From an uncultured Christensenella sp. (GTDB lineage Bacteria > Bacillota > Clostridia > Christensenellales > Pumilibacteraceae), in contig CAJTNI010000002.1 of the NCBI GenBank assembly GCA_910577945.1, positions 1-50,119 on the forward strand: DNA of 50,119 nt, read 5' to 3'. The translations under genes and the position numbers were made by a program. Shown one piece after another: positions 41,852-49,254 of this stretch (position 1 is the stretch's first letter; each line of letters begins with the position of its first letter). The notes under the pieces were generated by a model. It was not told where the DNA came from. It made no database searches and was given only the letters and a program-made list of their open reading frames with translations.

Positions 41852-42757
41852 TTGGCGGCAACCGTTAAAAAACTTATTGCGCGGGGCATGGCCGCCGCTG
41901 CCGTATTGCTCGCCGCGCTGGCGCTTTGCGCATGCGGGGCGACGCTGACCGTTTACGACTACGTTGCGGACGGAGTGCGCTACAACGAGTTCGAGCTGAA
42001 AATCGACCGCGATACCGTCGAGCTGATGGAGGATACGGCGATTGTAAGCGATTCGGGCAAGCGATATACCGTCGGCGATTATTTCTACGAGCTGTTTACG
42101 GGATACGGTTGCGAGCTGGTTTCGGCGCGCTCGGACGAGGCGGAGTACGTCGTGCGCTTTCGCAAGGCGTATTACGGCGGCGACACCGAGCTGACCGAAT
42201 TGGGTGCGGCGGTGGAGTTCGAGTACGATACCGCCGACAACCCGTTCGTGCGCAGCGTTACGGCAACGGCGCAAAACCCGTTCAACGGCATTCGCGCGGC
42301 GTACGACGCGGTGCGCGACGGACAGTCGGGCACGCTGTTGCAGCAGCTCAAAAACGGCAAGGTCGCCGTGGACGAGTACGGCGAGCCGATAACGCTGTTC
42401 CCGTCCGTGCAAAACGCGTTCCCGTACCTCAAAGGCATGGACCCGTCGGGGCTTGCGCTCGGGTATGCGCGAGACGGGTCGAAGCGCATGAAATCGTCGG
42501 GCTACGCCGTGGGCGACGGCAGGACGCGCACGTACGTGTTTATGCGGTATTTCGACGCCGCGGACGCGCAGATTGCGTTTTCGTACAAGCGCCCCGTGCC
42601 GTACGGCTGGTATATTGCGGCGGCGGCGGCGGGCGGCGCGGTTTTTGCGGCGATACTGCTTGCCACGCGCAAAAGACAAAAGGCAAAAAAGCCGCGGGTA
42701 GAGGACAAGTTCCCGTACAATCCCGAGGATTTTACGGGCGGCGGGCTGCCCATGTAG
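41852..42757 (+). CDS. Putative lipoprotein with C-terminal membrane anchor
   Basis: A 301-residue envelope protein of unknown function. The N-terminus (KKLIARG, hydrophobic stretch, LALCAC) looks like a lipoprotein signal; an extracytoplasmic domain of ~200 residues follows (YDYVADGVRYNEFELKID...), then one hydrophobic segment (YGWYIAAAAAGGAVFAAILLA) and a basic tail RKRQKAKKPR. The TTG at 41852 touches the pepF stop codon and keeps the positively charged n-region; ATG 41888 is the alternative but would lose those lysines. Dual anchoring is unusual. I do not recognise a family. Confidence 0.65.
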   Translation: MAATVKKLIARGMAAAAVLLAALALCACGATLTVYDYVADGVRYNEFELKIDRDTVELMEDTAIVSDSGKRYTVGDYFYELFTGYGCELVSARSDEAEYVVRFRKAYYGGDTELTELGAAVEFEYDTADNPFVRSVTATAQNPFNGIRAAYDAVRDGQSGTLLQQLKNGKVAVDEYGEPITLFPSVQNAFPYLKGMDPSGLALGYARDGSKRMKSSGYAVGDGRTRTYVFMRYFDAADAQIAFSYKRPVPYGWYIAAAAAGGAVFAAILLATRKRQKAKKPRVEDKFPYNPEDFTGGGLPM

Positions 42758-42809
42758 CGCGCCCGTAAGCATTCTACGTCGCGATAGATAATCACAAAAG
42801 GAGAGCGAT

Positions 42810-44375
42810 ATGGCAGAACGTGCCGACCGCGAGCAATTCGCAAAAAAACATCCAAACGTTACCGCGCGCGAAACGCCCAACAGCTACGAGGCGGAGGTCG
42901 CGCTGCTCGGCGGCATGCTAATAGACACGCCGACTGCGGCTAAGTTCATGCCGCAGCTGAGCTCGGACGATTTTTACACGCCCGGGCACAGGTATCTGTA
43001 CGAGGGCATGCGCGACTTGTTCGTCAAATCCGAGCCGATAGATTTCGTAACGGTGGTGGGCGTGCTCGAACGCAACGGCACGATTGAGCTTGCGGGCGGC
43101 GTGGAGTACGTTTCGGGGCTGGTTAACGCCGTGCCGTCCGTCGCCAACTCCGATTATTATTTCGGGCTGGTCAAAAAGCATTCGCGCCTGCGCGCGCTCA
43201 TTTCCATAGCGCGGCAAATGGCGGACGAGGCGTACGCGCTCGACCCCGACGACAAGGCGCTCGCGCATGCCGAGGCGGCGTTGTATGCGCTCGCCGAGAC
43301 GGGCAGCCGTACCAAGCTCACGCCCGTCGCCGGCTCTATAACCGAGGCGCTCGCCGACATACAAAAGCGTCAGGAAAACCGCGACGCTTACCGCGGCGTG
43401 CCCACGGGCTTTTCGTATTTCGACGTGATACTCGGCGGCGGGTTTCAAAAGAGCGACCTTATTATTCTCGCCGCGCGACCCGGTCAGGGTAAGACCACTT
43501 TCGCAATGAACTGCGCGGTCAACGCCGCGCTCGCGAGCCGCCCCGACAACAAAAAGCCGTACACCGTGGCGGTGTTCTCGCTGGAAATGAGCGCGGTGCA
43601 GCTCGCCAAGCGTATGCTGTGCTCGGTGGGTAACGTGAGCATGTCGGACACTAACCGCGCCATGGTGGACGCCGTGGGTTGGAGCAAGCTGTACGAGGCG
43701 CAAAACCGTCTCAATCCGACGCGGCTGTTTATCGACGAGTCGGGCGACATAACGCCCGCCGAGGTGCTGTCCAAGTGCCGCTCGCTCAAACATTCGGGCG
43801 GGCTGGATTTTGTAATGATAGACTACTTGCAGCTTATGCAGAGCGGACGCAAGCTGGACAATTTCGTGCGCGAAATCGCCGAAATCACGCGCGCGTTGAA
43901 GCTGGCGGCAAAGGAGCTGGACGTGCCAATACTGCTGCTGTCGCAGATGTCGCGCGATATCGACAAGCGCAAGGATAAGGATAAATCCGCGCAGCTTTCC
44001 GACCTGCGCGATTCGGGCGCAATCGAGCAGGACGCGGATATCGTTTTGTTCCTCGAACGCACGTCCAAAGAGATGCAATCGGAGAGCACGGACAACAATC
44101 AGACCATGCTGCCCGCCAATACCGTTTTCCTCAACGTAGCCAAGCACAGAAACGGCGAAACGGGCTCGGTGCGGCTCATGTGGATTCCGTCCACGCTCAC
44201 GTTTAAGTGCGTGGCGAGCGGCGCGCCCGAGCCGCCGCGGCAATACTCGGGCATGGAGCGCAACGCGCGCCCTACGCCGCAGTATTCCGCGCCCGTGTCC
44301 GTCGAGTCCGCGCCTCCGCCCGATGCGGACGATTTCGACGACATCGACGTAGACCCCGACGACGTGGGGCTGTAA
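42810..44375 (+). CDS. dnaB: Replicative DNA helicase DnaB
   Basis: A 521-residue hexameric helicase of the replisome. Residues ~20-170 are the DnaB N-terminal helical domain (SYEAEVALLGGMLID...), followed by the RecA-like motor: ARPGQGKTTFA (Walker A, ~220), SLEMSAVQLAKRML, Walker B DFVMIDYLQLM and LSDLRDSGAIEQDADIVLFL. The tail is Pro/Asp-rich (DDFDDIDVDPDDVGL) and likely flexible. No intein is present. AAAGGAG sets ATG 42810. It is the third gene of the pepF cluster rather than beside rplI as in many Firmicutes. A terminator follows. Confidence 0.95.
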   Translation: MAERADREQFAKKHPNVTARETPNSYEAEVALLGGMLIDTPTAAKFMPQLSSDDFYTPGHRYLYEGMRDLFVKSEPIDFVTVVGVLERNGTIELAGGVEYVSGLVNAVPSVANSDYYFGLVKKHSRLRALISIARQMADEAYALDPDDKALAHAEAALYALAETGSRTKLTPVAGSITEALADIQKRQENRDAYRGVPTGFSYFDVILGGGFQKSDLIILAARPGQGKTTFAMNCAVNAALASRPDNKKPYTVAVFSLEMSAVQLAKRMLCSVGNVSMSDTNRAMVDAVGWSKLYEAQNRLNPTRLFIDESGDITPAEVLSKCRSLKHSGGLDFVMIDYLQLMQSGRKLDNFVREIAEITRALKLAAKELDVPILLLSQMSRDIDKRKDKDKSAQLSDLRDSGAIEQDADIVLFLERTSKEMQSESTDNNQTMLPANTVFLNVAKHRNGETGSVRLMWIPSTLTFKCVASGAPEPPRQYSGMERNARPTPQYSAPVSVESAPPPDADDFDDIDVDPDDVGL

Positions 44376-44407
44376 CGATACGCAAGCTGTTGCCGAATAA
44401 AACTATG

Positions 44408-44442
44408 CCGCGCGGCGCGCAAGTATTGCTCGCGCGGTTTTT
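44408..44442 (+). terminator. Intrinsic terminator of dnaB
   Basis: CCGCGCG pairs with CGCGCGG around an inner GCAA-GTA-TTGC hairpin, followed by TTTTT. Confidence 0.75.
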
Positions 44443-44482
44443 GTTTGCGAAAAATTCCCGCGCGCATATTGCTTTGAAACGG

Positions 44483-44511
44483 TTGACATGCGTCGGCATA
44501 TATATTATACT
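44483..44511 (+). promoter_or_regulatory. Promoter of the riboswitch-controlled transporter operon
   Basis: TTGACA (44483-44488), 17-bp spacer, TATACT (44506-44511). The expected start near 44518 lies just ahead of the riboswitch. Confidence 0.8.
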
Positions 44512-44533
44512 GAAAAAGACAATTAAAGACCTT

Positions 44534-44660
44534 GTAAAAGGGAGTAGGAAGCGGGCTTTGCCCGTGCGCTATCCGTCAGTACAGCATTCACAATGCTCGG
44601 TAACGCTTAAATTTCGAGACTTTTACCCACAATTATTATGGGTAGAGGTCTATTTTTTTA
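44534..44660 (+). promoter_or_regulatory. yybP-ykoY-like Mn2+ riboswitch with transcription terminator
   Basis: The leader carries the yybP-ykoY signature: AAGGGAGTAGG (44538-44548), two internal hairpins (GGGC-TTT-GCCC near 44553; AGCATT-CAC-AATGCT at 44583-44597) and GAGACTTTTACC (44617-44628). P1 pairs GTAAAAG (44534-44540) with CTTTTAC (44620-44626). The same CTTTTAC also belongs to a terminator, GACTTTTACCCA (44618-44629) with TGGGTAGAGGTC (44639-44650), followed by TATTTTTTTA. Aptamer P1 and terminator therefore exclude each other: metal-bound P1 should let transcription continue, an ON switch, as known for this class. Confidence 0.82.
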
Positions 44661-44671
44661 GCGGAGGACGC

Positions 44672-45640
44672 ATGGTTGTCGATTGTATACTGCTCATAGT
44701 CGGGATTGCGCTGTTGATAAAGGGCGCGGATTTTTTCGTCAGCGGGGCGAGCGAGATTGCGAAAGCGCTCAAAATCCCGCCGCTTGTCATCGGCTTGACC
44801 TTGGTATCTATGGGTACGAGCATGCCCGAGGCGTCGGTGAGCGTCATCGGCGCGATTAACGGCATGAACGACATGAGCGTCGGCAACGTCGTCGGCTCTA
44901 ACATATTCAACACGCTTTTGATAATAGGCGTGAGCGCGCTTATAACGCCTATCGTCATAGGCAAGGACGTAAAAATATACGATATTCCCGCCATGCTCGG
45001 CATGTATGCCGTGCTTTTGGTTTTTTCGTTCGCGATTTCGCCGTACCGACTCGAAACGTTCGAGGCGGTTATTTTATTGCTGACGTTTGCGGCGTACACC
45101 GCGTTTCTGATAATACGCGCGCGCAAGGACGCCGCCGCAAAAGCTCCGAGCGCAAAAGCGCTGCCGCTGTCGCCGTGCGAGCGGTTTAAGCCGCCGCTTT
45201 CGCGCAGCATGCTGTTCGTTATAGCGGGGCTGTTGGGTATTGTGCTCGGTGGCGATTTCGTTGTGGACGGCGCGTCGAGCCTCGCCAAGGCGTGGGGCAT
45301 GAGCGAGTCGCTCGTGGGGCTTACCATCGTCGCGGCGGGAACGTCGCTGCCCGAGCTGGTGACGAGCGCGGTCGCGTCCGTCAAGAAGGAGAACGATATT
45401 GCCGTCGGCAACGTCATAGGCTCGAATATTTTCAACGTGGTTTTTATACTCGGACTGTCGTCGGCGATAAGCGCGCCGACGCTCGCCGCGACTGCGCTTG
45501 TCGACGTGCTCGTCATGCTCGGCGCGGGCGTAGCGCTTGCTGCCGTCGCGCTGCTGTGCAAAAAAGTGGGGCGGCTTGCGGGCGCGGCGTTCACGGCTAT
45601 GTATTTCGGGTATTTGGCATATATTATAGTAAGGAATTGA
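44672..45640 (+). CDS. CaCA-family cation antiporter (YrbG-like Na+/Ca2+ or Mn2+ exporter)
   Basis: A 322-residue membrane protein with two homologous halves of about five transmembrane segments. The alpha repeats are GLTLVSMGTSMPEASVS...VGNVVGSNIFN and GLTIVAAGTSLPELVTS...VGNVIGSNIFN, with the cation-coordinating acidic residues in the (M/L)PE motifs. CGGAGG (44662-44667) sets ATG 44672, although an open frame extends far upstream through the riboswitch. Control by a Mn2+-sensing leader suggests that manganese export is the physiological job; calcium/sodium exchange is the family default. The Na/Pi gene follows after 54 bases and may be co-transcribed. Confidence 0.9.
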   Translation: MVVDCILLIVGIALLIKGADFFVSGASEIAKALKIPPLVIGLTLVSMGTSMPEASVSVIGAINGMNDMSVGNVVGSNIFNTLLIIGVSALITPIVIGKDVKIYDIPAMLGMYAVLLVFSFAISPYRLETFEAVILLLTFAAYTAFLIIRARKDAAAKAPSAKALPLSPCERFKPPLSRSMLFVIAGLLGIVLGGDFVVDGASSLAKAWGMSESLVGLTIVAAGTSLPELVTSAVASVKKENDIAVGNVIGSNIFNVVFILGLSSAISAPTLAATALVDVLVMLGAGVALAAVALLCKKVGRLAGAAFTAMYFGYLAYIIVRN

Positions 45641-45694
45641 TAAGCTGCCGCGTCGGCGTGCGCGGCTCGACACCAACTTAACGGAGAAAAAATT

Positions 45695-47365
45695 ATGAGC
45701 GGAACAGCGATAGCCGTTTCCATACTTACTCTCGTCGCGGGCGTGGGCGTGTTCCTAATCGCGTGCGGCATGATGAGCTCCAATCTCGAATCGCTCGGCA
45801 GCAAGCGGCTCAAATCGCTGTTCGCCAAGACCACGGGCAAAAAGCTCGTCGGCGTGGGCGTGGGCGCGGCGGCGACCGCGGCGATTCAGAGTTCGAGCGC
45901 GACGACCGTAATGGTCATAGGCTTCGTAAACGCGGGGATAATGACGCTCACGCAGGCGGCGACCGTCATATTCGGCGCGAACATCGGTACGACGATAACG
46001 GGTCAGCTCGTCGCGCTGGGCATGTTCGGCAACAGCGCGATATCGTCGTCGGTGGTGTTTGCCGCGCTCGCGGGCATAGGCGCGTTTATGCTCGCTTTTG
46101 CCAAGCGCGACCGCGTGCGCAAGGTGGGCGGCATACTCGCGGGGTTCGGAATGATTTTCGTGGGGCTGTCGCTCATGAGCGGCGCGATGGAGAGCTTTGC
46201 GGCGAACGACGGCGTGCGCGACTTTTTGGCGACGTTTAAAAACCCGTTCCTGCTCGTTCTAATCGGCGCGCTGCTCACCGCCGTAGTGCAAAGCTCGTCG
46301 GTCATGACGTCCATGGCGATAACGATGACCGTTACGGGTTTGATATCGCTCAATCAGGGCGTGTATATAACGATGGGCTCTAACATAGGCACGTGCGTGA
46401 CCGCGCTCATAGCGGGCATCGCGAGCGGCAGGAACGCAAAGCGCGCCGCGCTCATTCACTTTATATTCAACGTGAGCGGCGTGATAATATTCCTGCTTGT
46501 CGGCATGTTCATGCGGCTGGGCGGCACGGACTACGGGCACGTGTTCCAAAAGATTTTCCCGGGCGTGCCGCAGACGCAGCTCGCCATGTTCCACACGGTG
46601 TTCAACGTGGCGACGGTAATTTTGATACTGCCGCTTACCAATCTTTTGGTCAAGCTCGTAACCAAGATTATTCCCGACAAAAAGACCGAAATCGACAAGG
46701 ACGCGCCGCGCCTGCGCTATCTCGACGAGCACATGCTCGCCACGCCGCCTATCGCCGTGCAGCAGACCAAAAACGAGGTGGTCGCCATGGCGCAGACCGC
46801 GTTCGACAATTTCGTGCTGTCGTGCGAAATAGCGAGCACGCTCGACTTTGCGCGCGACGAGGAGTTCCGCGCGAATGAAAAAGCGCTCAACTACCTCAAT
46901 CGCAATATCACCGCGTTTACAGTCAAGCTGTTAAAGTGCGAGCTAGACGAGCGGGACAGAACGTATCTTACCACGGTGTTCAAGACGGTCACCGACCTCG
47001 AACGTATCGGCGACTACGCCGAAAATATAGTCGAGTACGCCGAAAAGCTGCGCGACGGCGGCGAACGGTTTTCGGAGGACGCGGTGACGGAAATCGCCGC
47101 GCTGCGCGTGCTTGTGCAAAGCTTGTACGACAACGCGCTCAAAGCGTACGTCGGCGCGGACAAGCAAGCGCTCGCCAATGCGTACGTGACGGAGGAGAGC
47201 ATCGACGACATGACCGACAAGCTGAGCGAAAACCATATCGCGCGGCTGTCTAGCGGCGCGTGCACGCCCGACGTGGGCGCGCTGTTCCTCATGCTCACGT
47301 CAAACGTCGAGCGTATCGCCGACCACCTTATAAACGTGGCGAAGGCGGCGCAGTACGGAGGGTAA
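45695..47365 (+). CDS. Na+/phosphate cotransporter with PhoU domain (NptA/YjbB-like)
   Basis: A 556-residue protein: an N-terminal membrane part (~1-335) with the two inverted repeats marked by AAIQSSSATTVMVIGF and AVVQSSSVMTSMAITM, and a cytoplasmic C-terminal PhoU-like helical part (~350-556: LERIGDYAENIVEYAEKL, VERIADHLINVAKAA) that carries the conserved acidic metal-binding helices. NptA/YjbB proteins move phosphate with sodium, in some cases outward. CGGAGAAAA precedes ATG 45695. A location behind the Mn-riboswitch antiporter may link phosphate and divalent-metal balance; this is inferred from position only. Confidence 0.9.
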   Translation: MSGTAIAVSILTLVAGVGVFLIACGMMSSNLESLGSKRLKSLFAKTTGKKLVGVGVGAAATAAIQSSSATTVMVIGFVNAGIMTLTQAATVIFGANIGTTITGQLVALGMFGNSAISSSVVFAALAGIGAFMLAFAKRDRVRKVGGILAGFGMIFVGLSLMSGAMESFAANDGVRDFLATFKNPFLLVLIGALLTAVVQSSSVMTSMAITMTVTGLISLNQGVYITMGSNIGTCVTALIAGIASGRNAKRAALIHFIFNVSGVIIFLLVGMFMRLGGTDYGHVFQKIFPGVPQTQLAMFHTVFNVATVILILPLTNLLVKLVTKIIPDKKTEIDKDAPRLRYLDEHMLATPPIAVQQTKNEVVAMAQTAFDNFVLSCEIASTLDFARDEEFRANEKALNYLNRNITAFTVKLLKCELDERDRTYLTTVFKTVTDLERIGDYAENIVEYAEKLRDGGERFSEDAVTEIAALRVLVQSLYDNALKAYVGADKQALANAYVTEESIDDMTDKLSENHIARLSSGACTPDVGALFLMLTSNVERIADHLINVAKAAQYGG

Positions 47366-47405
47366 TATTATGGCAAGCTTTGTCCTAAATCGTTATCGCA
47401 AACCG

Positions 47406-47434
47406 TTGATTTTTCTTTGTTAATGTGATAAAAT
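47406..47434 (+). promoter_or_regulatory. Promoter of the structured leader
   Basis: TTGATT (47406-47411), 17-bp spacer, TAAAAT (47429-47434); the predicted start at ~47441 coincides with the first base of the 16-bp closing stem. Confidence 0.65.
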
Positions 47435-47440
47435 TATTAT

Positions 47441-47650
47441 GCGAAACTAATCTTATAACCCTAATGAGGAGTATGGGTATTTTTTAATTTAATAGAAATT
47501 TATTTCGACGACACACAATTTGTATTCGGCAAAAATGCAGATTCCTTTTATGTGTGTGTTGGAATATATCCATACGGCATAAGATTAGTTTCGCGACGGT
47601 CGGAGTTTGCGTTTTTCGTGCGTTGGCTTCGGTCGGCGCACTTTTTTATT
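47441..47650 (+). promoter_or_regulatory. Unclassified structured 5' leader with attenuator
   Basis: Perfect 16-bp closing stem GCGAAACTAATCTTAT (47441-47456) / ATAAGATTAGTTTCGC (47579-47594). Nested inside: GTATGG (47471-47476) / CCATAC (47570-47575), ACACACA (47511-47517) / TGTGTGT (47551-47557), and ATTTGTA (47518-47524) / TGCAGAT (47536-47542, two G-U pairs). Downstream an intrinsic terminator GTGCGTTGGC-TTCG-GTCGGCGCAC (47618-47641) plus T6 ends three bases before the AGGAGG of the next gene. I do not recognise the class; a T-box is excluded by the absence of its conserved 3' motif. Confidence 0.65.
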
Positions 47651-47664
47651 GCAGGAGGATTTGC

Positions 47665-49191
47665 ATGGACAAAGGTGAAATGATTGCGGAGTTCTATTCG
47701 CTTCGAGCGGGATTAAGTCTTATCGCGCAGGAAAAAGACAAGCTTGACGCAAAAATAGACGCCGCGGAAAAGAGAAAAGCGGCCGAAACGGAGAAAGCAC
47801 GATTTGTTGCGGATACAAAGATCGAGAAAAGTGCAGAAAGAATTCGGAAAGCCGCAATGCGGCAAGAGGAATGCGAACTGCAAGTAAAACAACAAGACGA
47901 AGCGATAGCCAGAGCCTCATCGGTATATTATAGTTTAAAAGACAATCTGAATAAAATTCGTGAGTCGGCATCGGCGGATAATATGAAAAAAGCAAAAGCC
48001 GAATGTAAACGTCGAACAATAAAAACGGTATTTAAAATATTGATATTCATTTTTAATATAGCAATTCCGATAGTCGCTGTTTTAAATTCGTTTTTGATGA
48101 ATGATAACGGTTACGTATATATAGGATTGACTGTAATGCCTTTGATGATGATAATTTTTACGTTGATATTGAATAGGAATTATGACGGGGATGATACTCC
48201 TAAAATTTTCATAATAGGTTGTGATATAGGGCTAATAGTATTATACGCTTTTTTGATTAGTGCCGCTTTTCGTATTCAAATACCTGCAATGCAACATGCT
48301 CTCGGTTGTGTGGGACTTATAACTATTCCGTGCTTTACGATAGCATTGAAAAATGAGGGTGTTGATTTTGGTCGAGACTTAATTATAGATTGCAAGCGCG
48401 CCGCAGAAAAAATTTCCGAGATGGAAGAAAGGGTTGCGATAGCAAAACAAGAATATGACGCCGTATGTCAAGGAACAATGCAGTATGACGATGCTTTGGA
48501 GCAAGCGGAAAACGAATTTGTAATAGCAGAGGCGATGCATGATACGGTCGCACTTAGCGCCGAAAGCGAGTATGCTTCGACGTGCGCAGGAATAAACGAA
48601 CAGTACGAAACGACTTGCGCCGCGGCAAAGGCGGTCCATTCCGAGATAGGCTCGGCGATATACGACTTGCTTGTGAAGCAGTACGGGAAATTGCTAGACG
48701 CGCGCGATTGGCAAATCGTAGACTTGGTGATTTGGCAGTTGGAAACGGGCAGAGCGGATACATTGAAGGAGGCTTTGCAACTTGCCGACCGCGAAACGCA
48801 GACCGACAGAATAGTAGCGTCTATAAATTCGGCTGCAATGTACATATCGTCAAGCATTCGGGACGGATTATATAGCTTGCAAACGCGGCTCGACGATAAT
48901 TTCAGAGCCTTGGCATACGGCTTTGCGACGGGCGCGAGCTTGATATCCGAGCGGCTTGACAAGCTGTCTGCAAGCGTTGCCGCGTCGGCGAGAGCATTAT
49001 CCGAACAAATCTACTTTAATGCGCAAGCGTCGGCGGATTTGTACGAGCGTCAAATAGACGGCTTGCTCGCGGCGAATAGTAACATTGAACAGCTTGTTTC
49101 TCAGACGACGCTGAACACCGCGTTGCTGGAAAAATCAAATCAGTCGAGCAAGACGCTCGTGGCGGCGGTAGAGAAATTGCGCAGGGCATGA
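47665..49191 (+). CDS. Coiled-coil membrane protein of unknown function
   Basis: A 508-residue protein: N-terminal charged coiled coil (~1-115, Lys/Glu/Ala-rich), four hydrophobic segments (~120-235, from TVFKILIFIFNIAIPIVAVL to HALGCVGLITIPCFTIAL), a second coiled coil (~245-330) and a conserved C-terminal part with DARDWQIVDLVIWQLETGRADTLKEALQLAD, which I recall from unnamed Firmicutes proteins (DW..VDL...ETGRADTLKEAL). Function unknown. Codon use changes along the gene: the first two thirds are AT-rich, unlike the window, while the last third is GC-rich, suggesting a mosaic or recently acquired gene. AGGAGG (47653-47658) sets ATG 47665; the leader above probably controls it by attenuation. 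Confidence 0.75.
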   Translation: MDKGEMIAEFYSLRAGLSLIAQEKDKLDAKIDAAEKRKAAETEKARFVADTKIEKSAERIRKAAMRQEECELQVKQQDEAIARASSVYYSLKDNLNKIRESASADNMKKAKAECKRRTIKTVFKILIFIFNIAIPIVAVLNSFLMNDNGYVYIGLTVMPLMMIIFTLILNRNYDGDDTPKIFIIGCDIGLIVLYAFLISAAFRIQIPAMQHALGCVGLITIPCFTIALKNEGVDFGRDLIIDCKRAAEKISEMEERVAIAKQEYDAVCQGTMQYDDALEQAENEFVIAEAMHDTVALSAESEYASTCAGINEQYETTCAAAKAVHSEIGSAIYDLLVKQYGKLLDARDWQIVDLVIWQLETGRADTLKEALQLADRETQTDRIVASINSAAMYISSSIRDGLYSLQTRLDDNFRALAYGFATGASLISERLDKLSASVAASARALSEQIYFNAQASADLYERQIDGLLAANSNIEQLVSQTTLNTALLEKSNQSSKTLVAAVEKLRRA

Positions 49192-49216
49192 AAGTAATTA
49201 AAAGGAAATGCAGGCG

Positions 49217-49246
49217 TTGACAAGCGGCGCGGCGGCGGTGTATAAT
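49217..49246 (+). promoter_or_regulatory. Promoter of the RNA methyltransferase gene (leaderless)
   Basis: TTGACA (49217-49222), 18-bp spacer, TATAAT (49241-49246); ATG 49255 begins after eight bases. Confidence 0.75.
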
Positions 49247-49254
49247 AATGAGCG

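Noticed and set aside
44207..44671. N-terminal extension of the CaCA antiporter
   Set aside because: The open frame runs through the dnaB end, its terminator, a promoter and the riboswitch; a strong SD lies before ATG 44672 and the membrane protein begins there.
45647..45666. Terminator between the CaCA and Na/Pi genes
   Set aside because: A GCCGCG/CGCGGC stem exists but has no T tract, so it is more likely a processing or chance hairpin, and co-transcription remains possible.
47441..47650. T-box leader
   Set aside because: The conserved T-box sequence near the antiterminator and the stem I specifier features are absent, and the downstream gene is not an aminoacyl-tRNA synthetase or amino acid transporter.
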